A stretch of 64,000 nucleotides of DNA from Paenisporosarcina sp049671445 (GTDB lineage: Bacteria > Bacillota > Bacilli > Bacillales_A > Planococcaceae), in contig NZ_JBATUX010000109.1 in assembly GCF_049671445.1 (NCBI RefSeq), positions 4,424 to 68,423 on the forward strand, written 5' to 3'. The notes below the pieces were generated by a model. The model was not told where the DNA came from and did not search any database. It saw only the letters and a program-made list of their open reading frames with translations. Shown here in pieces: positions 16,922 through 25,472 of the stretch (position 1 is the first letter of the stretch; every line of letters starts with the position of its first letter). The translations under genes were made by a program, and so were the position numbers.

Positions 16922-17527
16922 ATGAATATTGTTATTCTCATCTTACTAGCATACTTGCTAGGATCGATTCCTTCCGCACTATGGATAGGCAAACTTTTCT
17001 ACAAAATCGATATTCGCGAACATGGAAGTGGTAACTTAGGAGGAACGAATACATTTCGTATATTAGGACTAAAAGCAGGTTTAATTGTTTCCATAATGGA
17101 TATTTTAAAAGGAACTGCAGCTACTTTACTACCGCTCCTTCCTTTCTTTACTGATACAAACATCCACCCGCTCATTTTAGGGGTAGTAGCAGTCATTGGT
17201 CATATGTATCCGATATTTGCTAAATTCAAGGGTGGCAAAGCTGTAGCGACCTCTGGGGGCGTGTTGCTAGCATATCACTGGCCCATCTTCCTTCTTATGC
17301 TCTTATCGTTCTTTATCGTATTGAAACTAACAAAAATGGTTTCTTTTACGTCTATGATACTAGGTGTAATTGCACTCGTTTATACGATTGCATATAATGT
17401 ATTCTTTGAAATAGATATTCCATTACTAGTCGTAATCGTGTTATTATCGTCGTTTATATTATATCGCCATCGAGCGAATATTGCGCGAATCAAAGCAGGA
17501 ACTGAACCAAAAGTAAAGTGGATATAA
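16922..17527 (+). CDS. plsY: Acyl-phosphate:glycerol-3-phosphate acyltransferase
   Basis: PlsY transfers the acyl group from acyl-phosphate to glycerol 3-phosphate, the first membrane step of phospholipid synthesis. The 201-residue integral membrane protein (about five hydrophobic segments) has the three family motifs: GSIPSALWIGK and EHGSGNLGGTNTFR near the N-terminus, FKGGKAVATSGG at about 100, and a C-terminal RHRANIARI. AAAGGAG precedes ATG at 16922. It diverges from parE, as in B. subtilis, and is followed by yneR on the same strand. Confidence 0.97.
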   Translation: MNIVILILLAYLLGSIPSALWIGKLFYKIDIREHGSGNLGGTNTFRILGLKAGLIVSIMDILKGTAATLLPLLPFFTDTNIHPLILGVVAVIGHMYPIFAKFKGGKAVATSGGVLLAYHWPIFLLMLLSFFIVLKLTKMVSFTSMILGVIALVYTIAYNVFFEIDIPLLVVIVLLSSFILYRHRANIARIKAGTEPKVKWI

Positions 17528-17563
17528 TACAATAAGATTAGTCCACGAAAGGTTGATGTTCAC

Positions 17564-17854
17564 ATGAAGATTGTTTTATCAAATGAAGCAATGGCCTGGT
17601 TTAAAGAAGAAATGGAAACTACAGCAGGAGAATACATTCGGTTTTATGCTCGGTATGGCGGTTCAAGTCAGTTGCATGAGGGTTTCTCTTTAGGTGTAAC
17701 GAAAGAAGAGCCTATGGAGCTGGCTGTTGAACTTATCGAAGAAAATATCCATTTCTATATTGAAGAACGAGATGTATGGTATTTTGACGGTCATGATCTC
17801 CACGTCAATATTGACTCGAAATTACAAGAACTTACGTATTCATATAAGAAATAA
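17564..17854 (+). CDS. yneR: HesB/IscA-like protein, YneR type, without cysteines
   Basis: A 96-residue protein of the HesB/YadR/YfhF-like group, recognised by its opening MKIVLSNEAMAWFKEEM, the FYARYGGSS core and its position next to plsY and parEC as in B. subtilis. Classic IscA/HesB scaffolds hold Fe-S clusters through three cysteines, but this protein has no cysteine at all, so cluster transfer is unlikely. What it does instead is unknown. It probably shares the plsY transcript (36-nt gap) and ends at a bidirectional terminator. Confidence 0.85.
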   Translation: MKIVLSNEAMAWFKEEMETTAGEYIRFYARYGGSSQLHEGFSLGVTKEEPMELAVELIEENIHFYIEERDVWYFDGHDLHVNIDSKLQELTYSYKK

Positions 17855-17856
17855 TA

Positions 17857-17890
17857 TAATCCACTAAGAGTCATAACTCTTAGTGGATTA
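17857..17890. terminator. Bidirectional terminator yneR / yneQ
   Basis: TAATCCACTAAGAGT and ACTCTTAGTGGATTA are perfect 15-nt arms with a 4-nt loop, between convergent genes. The yneQ stop directly abuts the right arm. Confidence 0.85.
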
Positions 17891-18193
17891 TTATTTTTGT
17901 TCGAATCGCTTCAATTGTTTCAACATGCCTTCTTTTTTCATAATCGCTTGTTGATGCTGTCCAAACAAATCAAAATGAGGGTATGCTTCTTTATAATCAA
18001 TCCACTCTGGTTTTAATCCGTATTGAGTACCCCATGTAATCAGTCGTTCAATATCTGAACAACCCACTTTTGTCACCGTTTTACATCCTGGGAATCTCTC
18101 ATCTATCCAGTAATGAGTAAGAAACGCAATTTCTCCTTTACTTACAGCCTCTTTCCATGACACGAGTTCCGGTCGTTTAATGCCAAAAGCCAT
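17891..18193 (-). CDS. yneQ: YneQ-like hypothetical protein
   Basis: A 100-residue protein of unknown function, close in length and position to B. subtilis YneQ (between yneP and yneR). It begins MAFGIKRPELVSWKEAVSKG and has a Cys-containing segment KVGCSDIERLITWG. No signal peptide or membrane segment is visible. Its start shares one base with the yneP stop, so the two are co-translated. The name rests on synteny and general similarity. Confidence 0.8.
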   Translation of the reverse strand: MAFGIKRPELVSWKEAVSKGEIAFLTHYWIDERFPGCKTVTKVGCSDIERLITWGTQYGLKPEWIDYKEAYPHFDLFGQHQQAIMKKEGMLKQLKRFEQK

Positions 18194-18618
18194 TACTCTT
18201 TCACCTTTGCTATTTCTTTATACTTCGCATCCCATATGGCATCCACTTTCTTCAATGACACGGGTCGAAATGTGTCTTTCTTAACTAATACATGCTCTGA
18301 TTTAGCAGTTGCTGCTATCGTTCCATCCATGTGTAAGATTTCATAACCATAAATCGTGCGTAGTTTACCATGTGACTCCACCCATGTTCGAACGGTCGCT
18401 TTCTGACCATATTTCATCGAAGCCTTATATTGAATCGATAAATCCGTAACAGGCGATAAGTATCCTTCTTGCTCTAATCCAGCATACGTATACCCTAAGT
18501 CCTCTATTAATGTTGTACGACCAATTTCCATCCATACTAAATAGTTGGCATGATAGACAACACCCATTTGATCCGTTTCGGCATAACGTATTTCAATTTC
18601 TTTTTCACTAATAAACAT
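18193..18618 (-). CDS. yneP: Acyl-CoA thioesterase, YbgC/FadM family
   Basis: A 141-residue hot-dog-fold thioesterase of the 4-hydroxybenzoyl-CoA thioesterase/YbgC type. The diagnostic active-site segment YAETDQMGVVYHANYLVWME (about 11-30) has the catalytic Asp. It hydrolyses acyl-CoA thioesters; the natural substrate is not evident. The gene matches yneP of B. subtilis in position. An AGAGGTGA ribosome binding site precedes ATG at 18618. It overlaps yneQ by one base. Confidence 0.9.
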   Translation of the reverse strand: MFISEKEIEIRYAETDQMGVVYHANYLVWMEIGRTTLIEDLGYTYAGLEQEGYLSPVTDLSIQYKASMKYGQKATVRTWVESHGKLRTIYGYEILHMDGTIAATAKSEHVLVKKDTFRPVSLKKVDAIWDAKYKEIAKVKE

Positions 18619-18780
18619 GATTCAGTCACCTCTTTTCTATTATACAAAAAACGATGAGAAATTGGGTGATTAATGGATCTCAGTTGTCATCCATCATAAT
18701 ACCACTACCTACTCGTAGGATGTGCCCTTGGACATTGTAAAAATCACTTGAATGAGGTTCGCACGACTATTTTCCCGCAA

Positions 18781-18807
18781 AAAAAGACTGCCCCTAAGGA
18801 CAGTCTT
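18781..18807 (-). terminator. Terminator of citB
   Basis: AAGACTG (18784-18790) pairs with CAGTCTT (18801-18807), with extra pairing inside, and a run of T follows on the minus strand. Confidence 0.85.
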
Positions 18808-18817
18808 CTTAAAAACT

Positions 18818-21526
18818 TTAGTTTTTCAATTTATCACGTAATACCATTGGTAAGATACCACCATGACGGTAGTAATCAACTTCAACTTCTGAATCGAAAC
18901 GTGCTAATACGTCGAATTCTTTTACAGAACCGTCAGCAGATTTAGCCGTTACTTTCAGAATATCACGAGGTTTAACACCTTCAGCAATGTTAACGCTGAT
19001 TTCTTCTTTACCAGTTAAGCCAAGTGATTCTGCACTTTGACCTGCCATGTATTGAAGTGGTAAAACACCCATCATAACTAAGTTTGAACGGTGAATACGT
19101 TCATAGCTTTCAGCAAGAACTGTTTTAATACCTAGTAAGTTCGTACCTTTCGCTGCCCAGTCACGTGAAGATCCCATACCGTAATCTTTACCTGCCAAAA
19201 CAACTAAGCCAGTACCATCTTCTTGGTATTTCATTGCAGCATCATAGATTGCCATGATTTCGCCATTTGGCCAGTAAGTTGTAAATCCACCTTCTGTACC
19301 TGCTGCGATTTGGTTACGAATACGAATGTTAGCAAATGTACCGCGCATCATAACATCATGACTACCACGACGTGAACCATAAGAGTTAAAGTCGCGTACT
19401 GCTACTCCGCGTTCACGCAAGTATTTACCTGCTGGCGTATCTTTACCAATCGCACCCGCTGGTGAAATGTGGTCAGTTGTAATTGAATCTCCGAATTTCG
19501 CAACTACACGAAGTCCAGCAAGCGTTTGAATAGGGCTTGGCTCAATTGCTAAACCTTCAAAGTAAGGCGGGTTTTGAATATACGTTGAATCTTCATCAAA
19601 TGTATACAATGAATCATTTGGTGTTTCAATCGCATTCCAACGCTCGTTTTCATTGAATACACGTTCATATTCACTACGGAACAATTCAGGAGTAACTGTT
19701 TTAAGAAGAACTTCTTTAATTTCTTCCGTTGTTGGCCAGATGTCAGCAAAGAATACATCGTTTCCTGCATGGTCTTTACCAAGTGATTCGTTTTGAAGAT
19801 CAATATCAACCGTACCTGCTAATGCATAAGCAACTACAAGTGGTGGTGAAGCTAAGTAGTTACCTTTTACTAATGGGTGAATACGACCTTCAAAGTTACG
19901 GTTACCTGAAAGAACAGACGTAATTAATAAGTCGTTTTCGATGATACCTTTTTCGATTTCAGGAAGCATTGGACCTGAGTTACCGATACAAGTCGTACAT
20001 CCGTAACCAACTAAGTCAAATCCTACAGCACTAAGTGGCTCTAGAAGATTAGCGTCACGTAAGTAGCCTGTTACTACTTTCGAACCTGGTGCAAGTGAAG
20101 TTTTCACGTATGCTGGTGGACGCAAGCCTTTTTCTGCTGCTTTTTTAGCAACAAGACCCGCCCCAATCATAACGAATGGATTCGAAGTATTTGTACAAGA
20201 TGTAATTGCTGCAATTCCAATAGCGCCTGTAGGAATCGTTACTTCTTTCCCATCAAGAGTAACAGTTGCAGATTTCTTGAATTCTTTTTTAGATAAACCG
20301 AAACCTTGGTTGCCTTGAGGAGCTACAACCGCTTTGTTGAACTCAAGTTTCATTTCAGACAATGGAATTAAATCTTGAGGACGTTTAGGTCCAGACATGT
20401 TTGGTTCAATTGTTGATAAATCAAGTTCTACAACATCCGTGTAGATTGGATCTTCATTATCAACTGTAAAGAACATTCCATTTACAGTTAAGTATTCTTT
20501 AACTACTTGGATATGTTCTGCGTCACGGCTAGTTAAACGCATGTAATCAAGTGCTTCTTCATCAACTGGGAAGAAACCACAAGTTGCGCCGTACTCAGGT
20601 GCCATGTTAGCAATTGTTGCACGGTCAGCTAGTGGAAGTTTCGTTACGCCAGCTCCGAAGAACTCAACGAATTTACCTACTACGCCTTTTTTACGAAGTA
20701 CTTCAGTTACTTTAAGTGCTAAGTCAGTAGCTGTTGTACCGTTTGGAAGGTCACCAGTTAACTTAACTCCGATAACTTCAGGAATCGGGAAGTATGAAGG
20801 TTGACCAAGCATACCTGCTTCAGCTTCAATACCACCAACGCCCCACCCAAGAACACCGATACCATTAATCATCGTTGTATGAGAGTCAGTACCTACTAAA
20901 GTATCTGGATACGTTTCGTATGTACCTTCTTCATTTTCAACTGCATGAACAACGTTAGCTAAATACTCTAAGTTTACTTGGTGAACGATACCTGTTGCTG
21001 GTGGTACAGCACGGTAGTTATCGTATGCTTTTTGAGCCCAGCTAAGGAACTGGTAACGCTCTGCATTACGTTCGAATTCTAATTCCATATTTACGCGAAG
21101 TGCGTCAGATGTACCATATTTGTCTACTTGTACAGAGTGGTCAATAACTAAGTCAACCGGAATTGCCGGGTTGATTTTGTCAGGATCTCCACCCATTTCA
21201 GCCATTGCTGAACGAAGTGCTGCCAAGTCTACTACTACTGGTACACCAGTGAAATCTTGGAGAATAACACGTGATGGTTTAAACGGAACTTCCGCTTCCG
21301 GATCAACGTCTTTACCCCATTTTGCCAATTTTTCTACATGGTCATCATTGATGACATATCCGTCATGTTGACGCAAAACGGACTCAAGTAATACTTTAAT
21401 TGAATAAGGAAGTCGGGACACATTTGCGATCCCTGCCTCTTCTAACGCTGCTAGACGGTAATAGTTATACGTTTTACCGTTTAAGTCGAAAGAAGTACGG
21501 CTATTATGCAAGTTACTTTTTGCCAT
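18818..21526 (-). CDS. citB: Aconitate hydratase
   Basis: Aconitase interconverts citrate and isocitrate in the TCA cycle and, when its cluster is lost, binds iron-responsive RNA elements. The 902-residue length is typical for AcnA. The three [4Fe-4S] ligands are in ITSCTNTSNP and GYGCTTCIGNSGP, and the C-terminal swivel domain has the substrate-binding YGSRRGSHDVMMRG and GMGSSRDWAAKG segments. AGGAGGAATAGAC precedes the ATG. The gene is monocistronic with its own terminator and a CcpC-like operator upstream. Its place beside yneP-Q-R, plsY and parEC follows B. subtilis. Confidence 0.98.
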   Translation of the reverse strand: MAKSNLHNSRTSFDLNGKTYNYYRLAALEEAGIANVSRLPYSIKVLLESVLRQHDGYVINDDHVEKLAKWGKDVDPEAEVPFKPSRVILQDFTGVPVVVDLAALRSAMAEMGGDPDKINPAIPVDLVIDHSVQVDKYGTSDALRVNMELEFERNAERYQFLSWAQKAYDNYRAVPPATGIVHQVNLEYLANVVHAVENEEGTYETYPDTLVGTDSHTTMINGIGVLGWGVGGIEAEAGMLGQPSYFPIPEVIGVKLTGDLPNGTTATDLALKVTEVLRKKGVVGKFVEFFGAGVTKLPLADRATIANMAPEYGATCGFFPVDEEALDYMRLTSRDAEHIQVVKEYLTVNGMFFTVDNEDPIYTDVVELDLSTIEPNMSGPKRPQDLIPLSEMKLEFNKAVVAPQGNQGFGLSKKEFKKSATVTLDGKEVTIPTGAIGIAAITSCTNTSNPFVMIGAGLVAKKAAEKGLRPPAYVKTSLAPGSKVVTGYLRDANLLEPLSAVGFDLVGYGCTTCIGNSGPMLPEIEKGIIENDLLITSVLSGNRNFEGRIHPLVKGNYLASPPLVVAYALAGTVDIDLQNESLGKDHAGNDVFFADIWPTTEEIKEVLLKTVTPELFRSEYERVFNENERWNAIETPNDSLYTFDEDSTYIQNPPYFEGLAIEPSPIQTLAGLRVVAKFGDSITTDHISPAGAIGKDTPAGKYLRERGVAVRDFNSYGSRRGSHDVMMRGTFANIRIRNQIAAGTEGGFTTYWPNGEIMAIYDAAMKYQEDGTGLVVLAGKDYGMGSSRDWAAKGTNLLGIKTVLAESYERIHRSNLVMMGVLPLQYMAGQSAESLGLTGKEEISVNIAEGVKPRDILKVTAKSADGSVKEFDVLARFDSEVEVDYYRHGGILPMVLRDKLKN

Positions 21527-21643
21527 GTCTATTCCTCCTTTTATTTATGAAAAGGCTCTCATCTATTGGTAGCGACTTTTCTCCAGTACTAATCATAACG
21601 TAGTCTAGTTTATAAGTAAATTACATTAAAATTATAGGTTGTG

Positions 21644-21658
21644 ATAAGTATTTGTTAT
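21644..21658 (-). promoter_or_regulatory. CcpC-type operator upstream of citB
   Basis: ATAA-N7-TTAT (21644-21647 and 21655-21658) is the dyad recognised by the citrate-responsive repressor CcpC at citZ and citB of B. subtilis. It lies about 118 bp before the citB ATG and just after the stop of the upstream DinB-like gene. Function is inferred from the motif and its position. Confidence 0.6.
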
Positions 21659-21662
21659 GACC

Positions 21663-22151
21663 TTACAACATTTCAATCGTTTTTTTCAATTGTTTCAAAT
21701 GACGTTTTTCATGCAATCCAACGAATGGGAACCATTGTATTAATGGCACTTGACCAAAAATCGGATGCTTAAATGATTTTTCAAGGAATGCTTCTTTTGA
21801 GCTTGATTCATATACATCTAATAAGAAGAGACGTGAATCATGTAACTCTTTTTGCATTTCAAGTTTTGTTTTATAATCTTCAGTTGGTTCCGTATATCCT
21901 GGTGCCTCTACTTTTATTAAACGATTTGTAGAAAGGCCAATTGGTTTTTTCTTTGACTTTGGACTTTCTGGATTCTTTAATTCCCTCGCAATATTTGTTG
22001 CGATGACAGTTTCCATACGTACAAGATGTTCAAAAATTTGTTTTGGAGACCATCCCCCGTTAGATGGATTCTGATTAAATTGCTCGTCCGTTATCCATTT
22101 AATCGTTTGAAATAGCTCTTTTCGAATTTTATTATTGTCTTCTAAAAACAT
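21663..22151 (-). CDS. DinB-like (DinB_2) protein
   Basis: A 162-residue four-helix-bundle protein of the DinB/YfiT-like superfamily. The N-terminal helix carries NGGWSPKQIFEHLVRMET and the C-terminal part FVGLHEKRHLKQLKKT, supplying the histidines (EHLVR, HEKRHLKQ) that form the usual three-His metal site. Members include thiol transferases, but most have no known activity. ATG at 22151 follows GGAGAG. A longer frame from 22214 would overlap the upstream gene without a ribosome binding site. It lies 17 nt after the DCC protein gene on the same strand. Confidence 0.82.
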   Translation of the reverse strand: MFLEDNNKIRKELFQTIKWITDEQFNQNPSNGGWSPKQIFEHLVRMETVIATNIARELKNPESPKSKKKPIGLSTNRLIKVEAPGYTEPTEDYKTKLEMQKELHDSRLFLLDVYESSSKEAFLEKSFKHPIFGQVPLIQWFPFVGLHEKRHLKQLKKTIEML

Positions 22152-22168
22152 GTAAATCTCTCCTTTGA

Positions 22169-22570
22169 TTAATGCAAAAATCGTTTTCGTTGTTGCGGTG
22201 AAGGTAATAAACACGATTCATTTTGACGAATGAAGCGGTGTCGATGCTTTGCGACAAATCGATACACATGATTTAGCAACGTCTTCGGAATAAAACGTGC
22301 ATATTTTGCAAAATGATATGGTGCCTTCAAATAAGTTGTCAATGCAAACACTGCATCGGATTCTACTAATAACTCTTTTCCCTTAAGTACCACAATTGAA
22401 TCAATTGATTGCAGTTTAGGATGTTGTTTTTTTAGTTGATTGGAAAGTTCGCTATCAAGAGCAGCAAAATAGATTTCTTCAGCCCGTTCATGTTGCAAGA
22501 TAAATTGGACTGATTGGTGGCAAAAACCACAGCTTCCATCGTAAAAAAGAACTGGGGATTTAGTATCCAT
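22169..22570 (-). CDS. DCC-family thiol-disulfide oxidoreductase-like protein (DUF393, YuxK type)
   Basis: A 133-residue member of the DUF393 family, marked by the opening FYDGSCGFCHQSVQFIL with the Asp-Gly-x-Cys-x-x-Cys signature. Its conserved cysteines suggest a thiol-disulfide exchange role, but the substrate is unknown. ATG at 22570 is preceded by AAAAGGTG. It is co-directional with the DinB-like gene and diverges from the radical SAM gene at 22685. Its promoter must lie in the 114 bp between them. Confidence 0.85.
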   Translation of the reverse strand: MDTKSPVLFYDGSCGFCHQSVQFILQHERAEEIYFAALDSELSNQLKKQHPKLQSIDSIVVLKGKELLVESDAVFALTTYLKAPYHFAKYARFIPKTLLNHVYRFVAKHRHRFIRQNESCLLPSPQQRKRFLH

Positions 22571-22684
22571 AAAATTCACCTTTTCTTCTTATATTACTTG
22601 AATCGACAAATAAACGACAATCTAACGTTTTCATTCTTCACTTCATATGCGACAATATTTCATGTTAGAAAGGACGATTATTTT

Positions 22685-23800
22685 ATGATAAACACTACAC
22701 TTCAAAAACTTACTCCTTCGTATGATCCTTGGGAAGCTTATTCAGATATAGAAAGACACGGTAAGCTCACACTCTCAAATATTGAATTTACGACAACAAC
22801 CCTGTGTAACATGCGTTGCGCTCATTGCGCAGTAGGTTATACTTTACAAACTAAAGACCCAGAGGCACTACCTTTTGATTTGCTCCGTCAACGGTTAGAT
22901 GAAATCCCTCATTTACAAACGTTAAGCATAACTGGTGGCGAGCCGATGTTATCGAAAAAATCAGTGACAAATTATGTACTCCCACTTTTGAAATATGCAC
23001 ACGAGCGTGGAGTACGTACTCAAATTAACTCGAACTTAACATTAGATCCAGAGCGCTATATGTTAATAGCTCCTTATTTAGATGTCTTACATATTTCTCA
23101 TAACTGGGGAACGGTGGACGAGTTTGTAGAAACCGGCTTTGCAGTTATGGCACGTAAACCTTCCTACGATCAACGCGCGAAACTTTTTACTCGCATGATA
23201 GAAAATAGTCGTATGTTATCAGAAGCAGGTGTCATGGTATCTGCAGAAACCATGTTAAACAAAAAGACATTGCCATATTTAGAAAATATACATCGACAAG
23301 TCGTAGAAGAAATGAAGTGTGCTCGACACGAAATTCATCCAATGTACCCTTCAGATTTCGCTAGCAGTCTAACATCTTTGACCCTTGAAGAAACGCGAAA
23401 TGCGATTCATCATCTGCTTGATATTCGAGATAAAAACACATGGATGCTGTTCGGAACTTTGCCATTTTACCCATGTAGTGCAAGTGCTGAGGATCGTAAC
23501 CTTCAGAAAAGACTGAAAGACGAGTTTAATGTAACGGTTCGAAATGATCCAGATGGACGTTCCCGTTTAAATATCAATATTTTTTCTGGTGAAGTAATTG
23601 TCACCGACTTTGGAGACGCACCTGTACTAGGAAATCTAAAAAGTGATTCTTTGCCTGTTATCTTCAATAATTGGCTACAATCCCCTCTTGCTAAAGAGTT
23701 AAATTGTCATTGTCCGGCCGTTAAATGCCTAGGTCCTAATGTATTAGTAAAAAACATGTATTATAAAGATCATTTATTTACTAGTGATTCTGTAAAATAA
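22685..23800 (+). CDS. yfkAB: Radical SAM protein, YfkAB family
   Basis: A 371-residue radical SAM enzyme. The cluster-binding cysteines are in TTTLCNMRCAHCAVGY (about residues 36-51), a C-x3-C-x2-C spacing, and the SAM-binding SITGGEPMLS segment follows. The C-terminal third has the extra cysteines of the YfkB_C region (CHCPAVKCLG), which may hold an auxiliary cluster. The reaction is unknown. ATG at 22685 follows AGAAAGGACG. Longer in-frame readings back to 22514 would overlap the divergent gene. It matches the fused YfkAB protein of Bacillus in length (about 370). Confidence 0.88.
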   Translation: MINTTLQKLTPSYDPWEAYSDIERHGKLTLSNIEFTTTTLCNMRCAHCAVGYTLQTKDPEALPFDLLRQRLDEIPHLQTLSITGGEPMLSKKSVTNYVLPLLKYAHERGVRTQINSNLTLDPERYMLIAPYLDVLHISHNWGTVDEFVETGFAVMARKPSYDQRAKLFTRMIENSRMLSEAGVMVSAETMLNKKTLPYLENIHRQVVEEMKCARHEIHPMYPSDFASSLTSLTLEETRNAIHHLLDIRDKNTWMLFGTLPFYPCSASAEDRNLQKRLKDEFNVTVRNDPDGRSRLNINIFSGEVIVTDFGDAPVLGNLKSDSLPVIFNNWLQSPLAKELNCHCPAVKCLGPNVLVKNMYYKDHLFTSDSVK

Positions 23801-23882
23801 CAAATGCAGCCGATTAGGCTAACGGGTTCTCTTGAGGAGAAAAAAAACGAGCAGAAAAAAGCATTTAAAAGGATACCAAATT

Positions 23883-23911
23883 AGCATCGCATTTTTAGCG
23901 GTGCTTTTTTG
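23883..23911 (+). terminator. Terminator downstream of the radical SAM gene
   Basis: AGCATCGC (23883-23890) and GCGGTGCT (23898-23905) are followed by T6. It lies inside the candidate inverted-repeat element. Confidence 0.8.
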
Positions 23912-24009
23912 TTAATATCGAACAAATAAACCCAACCAAGAGGCTGAGTTTTTCCGCCAAATATTTTTAAGTCTTGGTCATCTCAAACACTTGTTAGTTG
24001 ATCAATGGG

Positions 24010-24330
24010 TCATTGAGGCATTTCAAATTCAAATTTACCATTTAAAACTTTTAATTGGTTTTTGACATCTTCTAATTCCACATAGGATGTATGTGCGTAC
24101 TGAATAATTTGTTCATCGGTCATTTGGGCATTAATAAGATTGCGAATTATTCTGTATCTTTCATTAACTACTCCCGTTGCTTTTCCTAATTCATAGCCAT
24201 CATCCCAAGCCCTATCATAGCACTCTACACATTCTAAACATTCTTCTCGACCTTCCTTGATGAATCCACTTAAAATCAGTAGGACTAGTGCATATATAGA
24301 TACCACCATTATTTTTTTGTAAGAATACAT
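24010..24330 (-). CDS. Small membrane-anchored hypothetical protein
   Basis: A 106-residue protein with an N-terminal hydrophobic segment (about 7-23) that would serve as signal anchor, followed by a cysteine cluster ECLECVECYD (C-x2-C-x2-C) and a charged helical tail. I do not recognise a family. Closely spaced cysteines just outside the membrane could bind metal or form disulfides. A good AGGAGGGATTAA site precedes ATG at 24330. It is the only gene inside the inverted-repeat-bounded segment 23811-24715. Confidence 0.65.
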   Translation of the reverse strand: MYSYKKIMVVSIYALVLLILSGFIKEGREECLECVECYDRAWDDGYELGKATGVVNERYRIIRNLINAQMTDEQIIQYAHTSYVELEDVKNQLKVLNGKFEFEMPQ

Positions 24331-24724
24331 TTAATCCCTCCTTTGCTACAAAATATGGACGATGCGGTTAATATTAATGAGCCAATTAACTTATTCCATT
24401 AGTATCTCCAATTTTCCGAAATAACCCTACGTAGTTAGTTTGATAAGCAATTTGCAGATGCTAATTAAGTATGATGTTTTCATTCTAATATTTCTAAACT
24501 CATCTCATATCCTAATTAACATATCGATTAGCATAATATTTAATTGCCACAACTTCTCCAAATAGCTCGTTAATTATAGCGTTAAAAATAGTGATTTTAG
24601 AGTAAGAAAGTTCATGCATCAACAAATAAAGGAGTACCAATTCAATTGCGAATTGGTGCTCCTTTTGTGTTGTACTTTAAATTTTTCACCTCAGAAGAGA
24701 ACCCGTTACGATTAGTTTGCTTTT
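24331..24724. other. Gene-free AT-rich stretch with one strong hairpin
   Basis: No credible gene is present. It holds a 16-nt-arm hairpin at 24628-24665 (AAAGGAGTACCAATTC / GAATTGGTGCTCCTTT) with T-rich ends on both sides, able to terminate transcription in either direction, and the right inverted repeat of the candidate element at 24683-24708. Confidence 0.6.
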
Positions 24725-25399
24725 TCATTTAATATGCTTTAAGGCTTCGCGTTTACATAATGGCTTCAACTCATATTCTTCGACAAATTTACGAACAAAA
24801 GCCGGATTGGTTTTTGCATATTCTCTTAACACCCATCCAATGGCTTTTTGAATAAAAAATTCATTTGAATGTACATGTTTCAAAATAATTTCAATTAATA
24901 TTTTTTCATTAGTCTCTTTTTTATATTTTAATTGATGAAGAATGGCTGCACGATTTAACCACATATTATCCGAATCTGACCACTGGAACATGACTTTCTC
25001 ACCTTCTAGACGATCTCTTTTGACAATATCTCCAACAATGGTTGGTGCAATTGAATCCACGCTATCCCACCATGATTTTTCGGTTATTAATTTCTCAAGA
25101 AACCCTAAATCGTCGACAGCTAATGATTTAAGTTTTTTACTCAGTAAAGCAATGGCGACATATTGGTACTCTCGCTCCGGTAGTCTATAAATCTCCCATA
25201 CTTCATTAAGTAATTCCGTTTTTCCGGGCAATTCATGTATAGCAAAAAATGCCTTTAATGCTTCCGTTCTTTCAGGGCTTTTAATACCTAAAAAAGGAAA
25301 ATGATGCTTCATGTATGCTTTCATTGGTTCAGCAAGTCGTTCATTACGAAGGTTTTCAAATGATTGAACATATGTATGACGATTCCATGGATTTTTCAA
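24725..25399 (-). CDS. DNA alkylation repair protein, AlkD-like
   Basis: A 224-residue HEAT-repeat DNA glycosylase of the AlkC/AlkD family (B. cereus AlkD type), which removes alkylated bases without flipping them. Family marks include HHFPFLGIKSPERT near the N-terminus, the WWDSVDSIAP segment with the Trp and Asp residues of the substrate cleft (about 110-120), and FFIQKAIGWVLREYAK. The start is TTG at 25399 with GGGGAG 6 nt upstream; no ATG fits. Its 3' end lies just outside the right end of the inverted-repeat element. Confidence 0.88.
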   Translation of the reverse strand: MKNPWNRHTYVQSFENLRNERLAEPMKAYMKHHFPFLGIKSPERTEALKAFFAIHELPGKTELLNEVWEIYRLPEREYQYVAIALLSKKLKSLAVDDLGFLEKLITEKSWWDSVDSIAPTIVGDIVKRDRLEGEKVMFQWSDSDNMWLNRAAILHQLKYKKETNEKILIEIILKHVHSNEFFIQKAIGWVLREYAKTNPAFVRKFVEEYELKPLCKREALKHIK

Positions 25400-25437
25400 T
25401 TTAACTCCCCTTTTACAAAGACTTTATCATTCTATTT

Positions 25438-25472
25438 AAAAAATGTGGATAGGTTTCCTATCCACATTTTTT
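25438..25472 (-). terminator. Terminator after the 35-aa membrane protein gene
   Basis: AAATGTGGATAGG and CCTATCCACATTT are perfect 13-nt arms with a TTT loop, flanked by A and T runs on both sides. Confidence 0.85.

Larger units (their letters stand above)
23811..24715. mobile_element. Candidate inverted-repeat element with 7-bp flanking direct repeats
   Basis: A left end at 23820-23843 (TAACGGGTTCTCTT then GAGGAGAAAA) and a right end at 24708-24683 on the other strand (TAACGGGTTCTCTT, CT, GAGGTGAAAA) form a 24-bp imperfect terminal inverted repeat with 14 bp exact. CGATTAG stands directly outside the right end (24709-24715) and 2 bp outside the left end (23811-23817), like a target-site duplication. 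The segment of about 890 bp holds no transposase, only one small hypothetical gene and two hairpins, so it resembles a non-autonomous (MITE-like) element. Neither mobility nor other copies could be tested. Confidence 0.45.

Noticed and set aside
24628..24665. Hairpin as a riboswitch or small RNA
   Set aside because: It is a simple perfect stem with T-rich ends and no conserved core, best explained as a terminator.
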